Positions 1-7,090 are shown, counted from the first letter of the stretch. The stretch: DNA of 15,150 nucleotides from JAAEQG01 sp023133475 (GCA_030631415.1 DAOVLE010000120.1:1-15150), one strand, 5' to 3'. A program made the numbers and translations. Notes: generated by a model not told the origin, from the sequence alone.

Positions 1-36
1 AAAAGGCAAGAGGCAAGAGGCAACGAGGCAACGAGG
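1..36. repeat. Short GGCAAGA/GGCAACGA tandem repeat
   Basis: Units of GGCAAGA (7 bases) then GGCAACGA (8 bases) run in tandem from the window edge. The phrase AGGCAAGAGGCAA recurs at about 8021-8033, just before the aminotransferase start, where it leads into the ribosome binding site. It may belong to the dispersed repeat that follows directly at 37. It could continue upstream, outside the window. Confidence 0.6.
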
Positions 37-39
37 CTT

Positions 40-182
40 GCGCTAGGCCCGGCATTTATGCCGGGTATTGGAGCGGTTGCCTTTGCCCCCCCCAGTTCCG
101 CCCCGCCGCCGAAGGCGGCGGGGCGGAACTGGGGGGGGCTTCGTTCGGCCTTATCACCCGGCATAAATGCCGGGCCTAGCGC
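40..182. repeat. Nested perfect palindrome, 27-base outer and 25-base inner arms
   Basis: The outer arms 40-66 and 156-182 are perfect 27-base inverted copies, and each arm itself contains the small palindrome CCCGGCATTTATGCCGGG. Inside them, 86-110 and 114-138 form a second perfect 25-base inverted repeat with a GAA loop, beginning with eight C and ending with eight G. The outer-arm start, with its CTTGCGCTAGGCCCGG phrase (37-52), recurs exactly at 9269-9284, so this is a dispersed family. No protein-coding signal was recognised here. It could form a long hairpin or cruciform, or be a non-autonomous mobile element. Confidence 0.85.
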
Positions 183-210
183 GACCCGTCGAGGCGCGAA
201 ACTGTCTCGC

Positions 211-253
211 CGAAAACGGGACTGGCGCTGCCATACTACGCCGCTAAACGCTG
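211..253. repeat. Fragments of two dispersed repeats upstream of the Maf-like gene
   Basis: The stretch 211-237 (CGAAAACGGGACTGGCGCTG and following CCATACTA) matches, with three transitions, the right end of the inverted-repeat element at 12314-12424. Immediately after it, 239-253 is the exact reverse complement of 11341-11355 (CAGCGTTTAGCGGCG). No left terminal repeat was found upstream, so this seems to be a truncated copy joined to another repeat family. Confidence 0.6.
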
Positions 254-257
254 TGGA

Positions 258-285
258 TTGACGTTCGCGGAGTGCGATGGATAAT
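258..285 (+). promoter_or_regulatory. Sigma70-like promoter for the Maf-like gene
   Basis: TTGACG at 258-263 and GATAAT at 280-285 each match the sigma70 consensus at five of six positions and are 16 bases apart. Transcription would begin near 292, leaving a leader of about 80 bases before the ATG at 375. It lies just downstream of the repeat block, so the repeats would not be transcribed from it. This rests on consensus match only. Confidence 0.45.
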
Positions 286-374
286 CGTCGGCGACGGCGG
301 AGAGGGTAAGGTCTTGCCGAAGGGCATCCCGCACTTCGATGCAAGAGCCTGGGCAGGGGAACGCTGGGGACAGG

Positions 375-2306
375 ATGACAGAAACGCCCTTACAAACAGA
401 TTCCCGCAACGCCTTGTTCCTCAAGAACATGACCCAATTGTGGCGCGTGGACCCGGAGCTGGCGATCCAACTTGATGAGATCGACGACGACGAACGGCTG
501 CCCCTGGAACCAACCCGCTCAGGGCACTGGACCGTAGCCATGCAGACCACCGATGGGCGCAAGTGCCACCTGGCCAGCCGCTACGATCCGGTGAAGGAGG
601 CTAAGAAACGGATCGACGCGGTCCCGCTGGAGGACAAGTTCTGCTTCTTCATCGGCGGGTTCGGGCTGGGGTACGACATTGCAGCCCTCCACGTCCGCCT
701 GAAAGGGGACGCGGTGATCGTGGTCAGTGAACCGTCGCTACCGCTGTTAGCCACCGCACTGTGTTGCGTTGATTTGACCAAAGCCATCGCCTCGCGGCGG
801 CTGGTGATCCTGACTTCCGAGGACAAAGGCCGTCTGCACACCCGCATGCAGCCGCACAACGCGCTGATGATGCTCGGGGCACAGTTCCTGCTGCACCCGC
901 CCTCGCAGCAGATCAGCGGCGAGTTCCACTCGCGGGTTCGCGAGCTGCTGACCGACTTTGTCACCTACGTGCGGATGTCGCTGGTCACCCTGGTCTCCAA
1001 CTCGAAGATCACCGGGCGAAACGTAGCCAACAACCTGGCCACCTACCTGTGCACGCCGCCGATCAGCATCTTTCAACAGGCGTTCCAGGGTCGCCCAGCC
1101 ATCATCGTCTCCGCCGGGCCTAGCCTGCGCAAGAATATCCACTTGCTGCCCCAAGCCAAAGGCCGGGCGGTGATCTGTGCGGTCCAAACCGTCCTGAAAC
1201 CACTGCTACAGCATGGTATCAGGCCGGACTTCGTCACCAGCCTCGACTATCACGAAATCTCCAAGCGATACTTCGAGGACATCGGCGACCTGTCCGACGT
1301 GCACCTGATCGCCGAACCCAAAGCCACCTGGCACGTGGTGGACGCCTATCCAGGCCCAGTATCGCTGTTGGACAACGACTTCGCCCACCTGCTGGTCGGC
1401 AAGCAACTGGCGGGGCGGGCGGGTCTGCCGGCCGGCGCGACCGTCGCACATCTGGCATTCTATTTCCTACGCTATCTCGGCTGCGACCCCATTATCTTTA
1501 TCGGGCAGGACCTGGCATATACCGGGCATGTGTACTATGTGCCCGGGGTCGAGATGCACCAGTCCTGGCGGAGCGAAATCAACCGCTTCAACACCATGGA
1601 GATGCGCGAGTGGGAGCGGCTGGTGCGAAGCCGCAGCATTCTACGCAAGATCAAGGACCAGACCGGCCAGGAAATCTACACCGACGAGCTGTTATTCACC
1701 TACCTGGAGCAGTTCGAGAAGGACCTGTCCGGTGCCTCGATGCGGGTGATCAACGCCACCGAAGGCGGAGCCCATATCCGTGGTACGCAAATCATGTCGC
1801 TGGGTGAGGCCCTCGAGCGTTTCTGCACCGAGCCGTTGCCGGCGGAATGCTTCGCTTTTCGGCGTGCGGTGAAGTGGTTCGACGATTCGCGGCTGAAGCC
1901 TGCCATGGCGAAACTTGCCAAACGCCTCGAAGAAGTGCGCGAGGTGAAGAGCATCTGCCAAGAGACGATCAACGTGCTGGGTGAGTTGCAGAAATTGACC
2001 AGCCGCCCCGAACGTTTCAACCGCCGATTGGCGCGGGTGGATGAGTTGCGTACCCGGCTTAACGACTCATCGCGTGGCTATGCGATTATCAACACACTCT
2101 CGCAACTGTCGGAGTTGCGTCGCTTCACTGCGGACCGCAAGCTGGACATCTCGGGTGTGACCGGTGCGGAGCGGGCCAGCCGCCAACTCGCCCGGGACCT
2201 GGAATACGTCAAAGCCACCGTCGAGGGGGCTGATGTGGCGGAGGAGATTCTTTCCACCGCTCTCGACCGTTTCGGGCAGGTTCGCCCCAGGGGAGGCCCA
2301 TCATGA
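375..2306 (+). CDS. Maf/DUF115-type flagellin glycosyltransferase-like protein
   Basis: This 643-residue protein resembles motility accessory factor (Maf, DUF115/MptE-like) proteins, which in other flagellated bacteria transfer nonulosonic acids to flagellin Ser/Thr in the cytoplasm. Visible marks are IGGFGLGYD near residues 93-101, the nucleotide-sugar-type motif SAGPSLRKN near 246-254, and GCDPIIFIGQDLAYTG near 369-384. The C-terminal 200 residues are charged and helical, perhaps coiled. No signal peptide or membrane segment is visible. I chose ATG 375 because GGGGA lies just upstream; an in-frame ATG at 339 would add 12 unconvincing residues. It overlaps the next gene by 4 bases (ATGA), so the two are probably translationally coupled. 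Flagellin is encoded about 7 kb downstream on the other strand. The family call is firm; the donor sugar is unknown. Confidence 0.85.
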   Translation: MTETPLQTDSRNALFLKNMTQLWRVDPELAIQLDEIDDDERLPLEPTRSGHWTVAMQTTDGRKCHLASRYDPVKEAKKRIDAVPLEDKFCFFIGGFGLGYDIAALHVRLKGDAVIVVSEPSLPLLATALCCVDLTKAIASRRLVILTSEDKGRLHTRMQPHNALMMLGAQFLLHPPSQQISGEFHSRVRELLTDFVTYVRMSLVTLVSNSKITGRNVANNLATYLCTPPISIFQQAFQGRPAIIVSAGPSLRKNIHLLPQAKGRAVICAVQTVLKPLLQHGIRPDFVTSLDYHEISKRYFEDIGDLSDVHLIAEPKATWHVVDAYPGPVSLLDNDFAHLLVGKQLAGRAGLPAGATVAHLAFYFLRYLGCDPIIFIGQDLAYTGHVYYVPGVEMHQSWRSEINRFNTMEMREWERLVRSRSILRKIKDQTGQEIYTDELLFTYLEQFEKDLSGASMRVINATEGGAHIRGTQIMSLGEALERFCTEPLPAECFAFRRAVKWFDDSRLKPAMAKLAKRLEEVREVKSICQETINVLGELQKLTSRPERFNRRLARVDELRTRLNDSSRGYAIINTLSQLSELRRFTADRKLDISGVTGAERASRQLARDLEYVKATVEGADVAEEILSTALDRFGQVRPRGGPS

Positions 2307-4069
2307 AAGTCATCGCCGCCCTCGATGCCGATCTGGAGACCACGCCGTTGGGGACCGTCAGCCGCATGGCAGAGCCTCTGGGCGATGACACGGTGCTGGG
2401 TATGACGGTCCGGCGGCTGACGCGGTGCAAGCGCTTGCAGGGGGTCTACGTGCTGATTCCGTCCGACCAGTACGCGCGGGCGATGAAACTATTGGAGGGG
2501 ACTTCGGCGCTTTTGCGCAAGCACGAAGCCGGGTGTGCACCGCATCGGCGACTGATCCGTGTGGCTCGCAAGTGGTCGCTGGACGGCTGGCGTGGCGGTA
2601 TCGGCGGAGCGACGGCGATGGACGAGTACGTCAACCCTCCGCTATTGGCGGGGCTGGTCAAGCAAGAGTCCGCCGACGCGGTTTTCTTTTTGCCGGCGGC
2701 GGCTCCGCTGATCGATCCGGAGCTGGCTGACGCGATGGTCGAGCATTTTTGCAGCGTGTCCGACGAGATGCGGATGACTTTTGCCCAGGCTCCGCCGGGG
2801 CTTACCGGAACCATCTTCCAAAGCGAGCTTCTGCGGGAGTTGGCGGAGAAGTGTGTGCCGCCCGGCTGGACCATGAGCTATAAGCCGGATACGCCCGGGG
2901 CCGATCTGGCGACGCGGAAGTGCTGCTTCCAGGTGTGCGAGTCCTTGCGACATGCCGGCGACCGACTGATCGCGGACACCCGGCGTTCGACAGAGCGAAT
3001 TCGTCGATGCCTGGAGGCGCATCCGGACCCGAACGCTGAAACGGTTGGGCGTTGGCTCATCGCCCAGGAGGCTGAGCATGTGCCCGAGTTGCCCCGCGAA
3101 GTTGAGATCGAATTGACCACGGAGGATCAGTTGGGCTCAACCATCCTGCGACCGCGTGGGGCGCAAGTGCGCCGTAACGCATGTGCCGATGGCGGGGTGG
3201 CCCATGGCTTTAGCCGTGGGGGACACGAATCGGCGAATCATTCGTGTCCCCCACCGCTAAAGCGATGGGCCACCCATCTGGTTGGTCAACGCGGTCCTAT
3301 CGAGGTGGACGTGGTGCGGCGAATCGCGGCGGAGTTGGCGGCTTACGATGATTCGCTGGTGGTTCTGGGTGGTTTCGGTGAGCCGTTGTTGCATCCGCGG
3401 CTGGACGAGATTCTGGGCGTGTTGCGGGAAGCGGGGATTTACGGGATTGCCCTGCGCACCAACGGAATCGCCCTGGCCGACGAAGCTATCGAGACCATTA
3501 TCCGCCATGAGGTCGACGTGGTCAGCATAACGCTCGATGCAGCCTGCCGTGAGACTTACGCGAAGGTCCATGGCAGCGATGCGTTCGAGACGGTGGTGAA
3601 GAACATCGAGCGTCTGGTGGCTGCTCGGCATGGCAAGCCGGCAAACCAGCCGTCGCGACCGCCGACGGCGGCTCCGTTGGTGGTTCCCGAGATGGTCAAG
3701 TGTCGGGAGACGGTGGCGGAAATGGACAAATTCTTCGATGGTTGGATTCGCAAGGTGGGCTGGGCAGTTGTGGCGGGGTACAATTGTTACGGAGGGCGAC
3801 TGGAGGACCGTTCGGTGGTGGACATGACCCCTCCGAATCGGACAGCCTGTCGCCGGATTCGCACGCGTTGTATGGTGACCGCCGACGCGGGCGTGTTGCT
3901 GTGCGACCAGGACTTCGCAGCCGAAAGACCCGTGGGCAACCTCGGCAGCGCGACGTTGGGCGAGTTGTGGCGAGGATCAGCCTTTGACGCCGCCCGCCAT
4001 GCTCATGCTCGTGGCAGGTATGAGGATGTGTGTTTATGCGAGCGATGTCAGGAGTGGCATCGCCCGTAG
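2303..4069 (+). CDS. Nucleotidyltransferase-like / radical-SAM-SPASM-like fusion with repeat insertion
   Basis: This 588-residue protein has two parts. Residues 1-250 resemble SpsF-type sugar nucleotidyltransferases in layout (strand MKVIAALDAD, PAAAPLIDPE near 131-140), but the usual glycine-rich signature is not kept. Residues 330-445 resemble the radical SAM barrel (LVVLGGFGEPLLHP at 353-364, LRTNG at 384-388, VSITLDA at 407-413). Residues 516-582 look like a SPASM auxiliary-cluster domain with Cys516, 523, 534, 577, 579 and 582. The CxxxCxxC motif expected before the barrel glycine motif is absent. In its place residues about 298-324 are translated from an 81-base palindromic repeat that preserves frame. 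It overlaps the Maf-like gene, suggesting a part in flagellin glycan formation. Either a catalytically dead remnant or a family that never had the motif is possible; the substrate is unknown. Confidence 0.65.
   Translation: MKVIAALDADLETTPLGTVSRMAEPLGDDTVLGMTVRRLTRCKRLQGVYVLIPSDQYARAMKLLEGTSALLRKHEAGCAPHRRLIRVARKWSLDGWRGGIGGATAMDEYVNPPLLAGLVKQESADAVFFLPAAAPLIDPELADAMVEHFCSVSDEMRMTFAQAPPGLTGTIFQSELLRELAEKCVPPGWTMSYKPDTPGADLATRKCCFQVCESLRHAGDRLIADTRRSTERIRRCLEAHPDPNAETVGRWLIAQEAEHVPELPREVEIELTTEDQLGSTILRPRGAQVRRNACADGGVAHGFSRGGHESANHSCPPPLKRWATHLVGQRGPIEVDVVRRIAAELAAYDDSLVVLGGFGEPLLHPRLDEILGVLREAGIYGIALRTNGIALADEAIETIIRHEVDVVSITLDAACRETYAKVHGSDAFETVVKNIERLVAARHGKPANQPSRPPTAAPLVVPEMVKCRETVAEMDKFFDGWIRKVGWAVVAGYNCYGGRLEDRSVVDMTPPNRTACRRIRTRCMVTADAGVLLCDQDFAAERPVGNLGSATLGELWRGSAFDAARHAHARGRYEDVCLCERCQEWHRP
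3195..3275. repeat. 81-base palindromic repeat inside a coding region
   Basis: The 36-base arms (GGGTGGCCCATGGCTTTAGC onward, and its inverted partner ending GGGCCACCC) match at all but two positions around a short CGGCGAATC loop. The length is 27 codons, so the host gene stays open. Related copies are at 4130-4213, 5935-5966 and 15087-15123. No target-site duplication is obvious at the flanks. Confidence 0.9.
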
Positions 4070-4073
4070 TGGC

Positions 4074-4121
4074 ACCGGCGTCCCCGCCGGTGGTAGAGAT
4101 GTAGGGCGGGTTCCACCCGCC
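4074..4121. repeat. Two adjacent hairpins after the SPASM fusion gene
   Basis: ACCGGCGTCCCCGCCGGT forms a six-pair hairpin at 4074-4091, starting five bases after the stop codon. GTAGGGCGGGTTCCACCCGC (4101-4120, plus C4121) forms a second, seven-pair hairpin with a TCC loop and recurs at 15026-15047. Neither is followed by a T tract, so neither is a typical intrinsic terminator, though they may slow exonucleases or polymerase between two co-directional genes. Confidence 0.65.
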
Positions 4122-4129
4122 GTGGTGGT

Positions 4130-4213
4130 GGGTGGCCCATCGCTTTAGCGGTGGGGGACGCGAATGCCTGACGCGATTCGTGTTCCCCAGGGCTAAAGCG
4201 GCTGTCGATTTAG
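4130..4213. repeat. Palindromic repeat, variant right end
   Basis: The left arm matches the GGGTGGCCCATCGCTTTAGC arm of the element at 3195-3275. The right half instead ends in GGCTGTCGATTTAG, shared with 15087-15123. The two right-end types suggest two subfamilies, or recombination between elements. The copy fills much of the gap before the Hsp70-like gene. Confidence 0.8.
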
Positions 4214-4220
4214 CAAAGAA

Positions 4221-4241
4221 GGCGGGTAAAACCCGCCCTAC
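4221..4241. repeat. GGCGGGTAAAACCCGCC hairpin abutting the Hsp70-like start
   Basis: This seven-pair hairpin is an inverted relative of the GTAGGGCGGGTTCCACCCGC repeat at 4101-4121. It ends nine bases before the ATG at 4251, so the place where a Shine-Dalgarno sequence would sit is taken up by repeat sequence and none is visible. Confidence 0.7.
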
Positions 4242-4250
4242 GGTTGGTAT

Positions 4251-5933
4251 ATGGCGATTGAATCGGATCAGGTGGTTGGTATCGATCTGGGGACGACGTT
4301 CTCCGCCATTGCGTATGTCGATTCCGGGGGGCGGGTGCGGACCATTCCCAACCGCGAGGGTGAGCTGACCACACCCAGCGCCGTGCTGATCGAGCCGGAC
4401 CGCACGGTGCACGTCGGCCGTAAAGCCCTGCGGGCACGGGTTAAGCAGCCGAACCGGGTGGCTGTCGCCTTCAAACGCGACATGGGAGAGAAATTCTACC
4501 GCGAGACCATCGGCGGGCGCGAGTTCTCGCCCGAGGCGCTGTCGGCTTTGGTGTTGAAAAAGCTGGTGGGGGACGCCACTGCGGTCATCCCGTCCATCGG
4601 CGGTGCGGTGGTCACCGTGCCGGCTTACTTCGGGGACGCGCGGCGAAAAGCCACCCAGGACGCCGGGCGCATTGCCTCGATCGAGGTGCTGGACATCATC
4701 AATGAGCCGACGGCGGCAGCGTTGGCCAACGCATTCCGGCAATACCTGCACCGGGGCGGAGACACGACCAGGTTCGAGCTGGCAGCCATCGCCACCACCG
4801 CCCCCTCGACCACGCTGGTGTTCGATCTGGGCGGCGGGACTTTTGACGTCACCATCATCCGTATCGAGGGTGAACGGCTCGACGTGCTCGCCACCGGCGG
4901 CGAGGTTCGTCTGGGCGGGATTGACTTTGACGTCCGCCTCGTGACACACTTTTGCGATGAGTTCGTGCGAAGACATGGTATCGATTTGCGCGACAGCCCC
5001 GAGTCCCTCGCCCAAATCCAAGCCTTTTGCGAGATGGCCAAGATTACGCTCTCCTCACGCACGCAGACGGTGATCGTGGGTGAGCGGTACGGCAAGCAGT
5101 TGCATCTGCCCATAAGCCGCCGGCAACTCGAGGAGTTGACCGCCGATCTGCTTGCCCGGACGCAGATATCGGTGGAGAACCTGCTGGAAGACGCTCTGCT
5201 GACCTGGGACCGGATCGACGACATCCTGTTGGTGGGTGGGGCGTCGCGGATGCCGGTGGTGGCTGACATGCTAAACCGCATCTCCGGCAAAAAGCCGAAC
5301 ATGGACCAGGCACCCGACGAGATTGTGGCTCACGGAGCCGCCATCCACGCAGCCATCCTGCACATGCGCACAAGCTCGGCGGTTTCGGTGGCGGTGGATG
5401 GTTCGAGGACCATCACCACCCCGGAGGTGGGCGTGGAGCCTGCATCGGATACCGTCGCGGTCCCCGACCTGTTCGACCAGAAAGTGGTGGATGCAACGCG
5501 GAAGGTGCGGATGACCGATGTCAACTCGCATGGGCTGGGGGTGGTCGTGCGCGATTCTCGGGAGAACACGGTGGTCAATTCGGTGATCATCCCCAAGAAC
5601 ACCCCGCTGCCGACCGAGCGGGTGAAGGTTTTCGGCACCGAAGCAGCCAACCAGCGGATCGTGCGGCTACGGATTCTGGAAGGCGATACGCGCGACCCGC
5701 GCGGCTGCACGCAGATCGGCGAATGTGTGATCCGCCATCTGCCGAAGGGGCTGCCCAAGGGATCGCCGGTGGAGGTGTCCTTTCGGTATGATACCAGCGG
5801 GCGGATTCACGTTCGGGCGGTGGAACTCAAGCATTCGACCACCGCCGAAGTCGAGTTGGTCCGCAATACGGGATTCGATCAGGTGGACCTGACCCGCCTG
5901 ACCAACGCCGTGTCCGAGATCGACATCGAGTAG
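4251..5933 (+). CDS. Hsp70/DnaK-family ATPase without C-terminal lid
   Basis: This 560-residue cytoplasmic protein carries the full Hsp70 nucleotide-binding signature set: phosphate-1 GIDLGTTFSAIAYVD (10-24), VTVPAYFGDARRKA (121-134), NEPTAAALA (151-159), phosphate-2 FDLGGGTFDVTI (191-202) and the adenosine motif LLVGGASRMP (326-335). ATP binding and hydrolysis are therefore likely. About 20 extra residues (LHRGGDTTRF onward, near 166-186) sit between the NEPTAAALA and phosphate-2 motifs. A beta-type substrate-binding region follows (about 420-530), but the alpha-helical lid of classical DnaK (about 638 residues) is missing. It is unlikely to be the housekeeping DnaK. ATG 4251 gives the normal distance to phosphate-1, though no Shine-Dalgarno sequence is visible. 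A J-like/FHA gene follows at once, suggesting a dedicated partner. The client is unknown. Confidence 0.9.
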   Translation: MAIESDQVVGIDLGTTFSAIAYVDSGGRVRTIPNREGELTTPSAVLIEPDRTVHVGRKALRARVKQPNRVAVAFKRDMGEKFYRETIGGREFSPEALSALVLKKLVGDATAVIPSIGGAVVTVPAYFGDARRKATQDAGRIASIEVLDIINEPTAAALANAFRQYLHRGGDTTRFELAAIATTAPSTTLVFDLGGGTFDVTIIRIEGERLDVLATGGEVRLGGIDFDVRLVTHFCDEFVRRHGIDLRDSPESLAQIQAFCEMAKITLSSRTQTVIVGERYGKQLHLPISRRQLEELTADLLARTQISVENLLEDALLTWDRIDDILLVGGASRMPVVADMLNRISGKKPNMDQAPDEIVAHGAAIHAAILHMRTSSAVSVAVDGSRTITTPEVGVEPASDTVAVPDLFDQKVVDATRKVRMTDVNSHGLGVVVRDSRENTVVNSVIIPKNTPLPTERVKVFGTEAANQRIVRLRILEGDTRDPRGCTQIGECVIRHLPKGLPKGSPVEVSFRYDTSGRIHVRAVELKHSTTAEVELVRNTGFDQVDLTRLTNAVSEIDIE

Positions 5934-5994
5934 GGGGTGGCCCACCGCTAAAGCCATGGGCCACCCACCCGTGCCCTAGATCGACGTGGAGTAG
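5910..5994. repeat. 24-base direct duplication flanking a small palindrome
   Basis: The last 24 bases of the Hsp70-like gene (5910-5933, ending GACATCGAGTAG) recur at 5971-5994 (ending GACGTGGAGTAG) with 20 of 24 identical. Between them lies a palindrome of the GGGTGGCCC family (core 5935-5966). The arrangement resembles a repeat insertion with duplication of the target. The second copy holds GGAG at 5988-5991, nine bases before the next start codon. Confidence 0.8.
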
Positions 5995-6000
5995 TAAGCT

Positions 6001-6969
6001 ATGTCGCTGAATTGGGTGGATGATCCGTATAGTGACTTTCTGGACCTCCCCGCGGGGGAGCGCCCACCGCAATTCTACCAGCTTCTCGAATTGGAGATTT
6101 TCTGTGCGCACCGCGAGCGGATCGAGCAGGCAGCCCGCAAACAATTCCGCAAGGTCAAACCCTACCAGGAACACCCCGATCGCAAGATGCGTGAAGCCAT
6201 CCAGGATGTGATAACCCAAATCGCCCGGGCGAGGGTGGTGCTCACCGATCCGGAGAAGAAGGAGGATTACGACTGTGCGTTGGCTCAGCGGCTGGGGATC
6301 GATCGTGCGGGGGTGCTGGCTTCGCGGATGGCCACCCCGGTCCCGGAGTTCGCCCTCACGATCACCGCCGGCCCGACCGACGTGGGCAACACTATCGAAC
6401 TGCTGGCTGACACACGGGTGACCGTCGGGCGCGATCCTCATTGCGTGATTTTGCTGCACTCGTTGCGGTTGGCCAAGCTGCACGGGGAACTGCGGCATCA
6501 ACACGGGCGCTGGTCGTACACCCATGTAGCCAGGGATGGGCTGACGCTGATCAACGAGCAACGGGTTGTGGAGAAGGAGTTGGAAGCCGGCGACCGTATT
6601 GAAGCGGGCGGGTACGTGTTGCGATTCCGGCGACTTACCGACCTCGGGAAAGAGCCCGGTTCCTATCAGCCCCCGATCACACTGATTGTGATCCGCGGCC
6701 CGAGCTTACCTGATGCGAGTTGTAGTGCGGTGGGTGGGGAGAGGTTCCTGATCGGCAGTTGCGAAACAGCCCTGTGGCAGCTTGCCGGCCCATGGGTCTC
6801 GCGTCATCACTGCCGGATGGAGTTCGAGGCGAAGCGTTGGGTGGTGACTGACCTGCGGAGCACGCATGGGACCATGTTAAACGGCAAGAGAGTTGCGCGA
6901 AGCCCCGTGCAGGATCGTGACACACTCAGCATAGGCCGCTTCGAGGTAATGGCCCGTCTACATAGCTAG
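6001..6969 (+). CDS. J-like domain protein with two FHA domains
   Basis: This 322-residue protein has an N-terminal J-like region (about 23-92): FYQLLEL, helix II, then HPD at 58-60, then helix III ending VVLTDPEKKEDYD. The HPD sits about five residues later than in a classical J domain, so its function is uncertain. FHA-like domain 1 spans about 118-211 (VGRDPHCVILLHS near 142-154). FHA domain 2 spans about 226-320 (IGSCETALWQ, SRHHC at 267-271, STHGTMLNGKRV at 287-298). FHA domains bind phosphothreonine peptides; the usual Arg after Gly is kept in domain 1 (GR) but is Ser in domain 2. The start is supported by GGAG at 5988-5991. Its position right behind the Hsp70-like gene suggests an adaptor or cochaperone directing that ATPase to phosphorylated clients, which is inference. 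No kinase gene is in the window. Confidence 0.75.
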   Translation: MSLNWVDDPYSDFLDLPAGERPPQFYQLLELEIFCAHRERIEQAARKQFRKVKPYQEHPDRKMREAIQDVITQIARARVVLTDPEKKEDYDCALAQRLGIDRAGVLASRMATPVPEFALTITAGPTDVGNTIELLADTRVTVGRDPHCVILLHSLRLAKLHGELRHQHGRWSYTHVARDGLTLINEQRVVEKELEAGDRIEAGGYVLRFRRLTDLGKEPGSYQPPITLIVIRGPSLPDASCSAVGGERFLIGSCETALWQLAGPWVSRHHCRMEFEAKRWVVTDLRSTHGTMLNGKRVARSPVQDRDTLSIGRFEVMARLHS

Positions 6970-6980
6970 CCTGGATGATT

Positions 6981-7090
6981 CACCGCAGAACACGCAGGAA
7001 ATGGAAAATGGAAAATGGGGGGAGGGGAGACGTTGTCGTTAGGTGCACTTCCTCCCTTCTTCTCTGCGCTCTCTGCGTCTCTGCGTTCAT
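6981..7090. repeat. Composite repeat: CGCAGA arms around AATGGAA heptamers
   Basis: CACCGCAGAACACGCAGGAA leads into ATGGAAA-type heptamers at 6998-7018. The element closes with the 30-base block 7061-7090 (TCTCTGCGCTCTCTGCGTCT onward), identical to 11281-11310. The CGCAGA motifs at its two ends are inverted. It fills most of the 176-base gap before the DUF364-type gene and no protein is supported here. Confidence 0.8.

Noticed and set aside
4101..4121. Intrinsic terminator after the SPASM fusion gene
   Set aside because: The hairpin is not followed by a T tract and identical copies occur elsewhere as a dispersed repeat, so termination cannot be claimed.
3696..5021. 441-codon open frame on the minus strand
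   Set aside because: It runs antisense across the end of the SPASM fusion, the hairpin gap and the start of the Hsp70-like gene. Both sense genes have clear family motifs; the antisense product is low-complexity and has none.
6172..6180. HPD tripeptide as proof of a functional J domain
   Set aside because: The helix II to HPD spacing is about five residues longer than in classical J domains, and similar degenerate J-like regions in planctomycetes usually lack HPD as far as I recall, so the tripeptide might be coincidental.
6998..7018. Possible CRISPR or VNTR-type array from regular short repeats
   Set aside because: Units are contiguous heptamers without spacers, and no cas gene is present.
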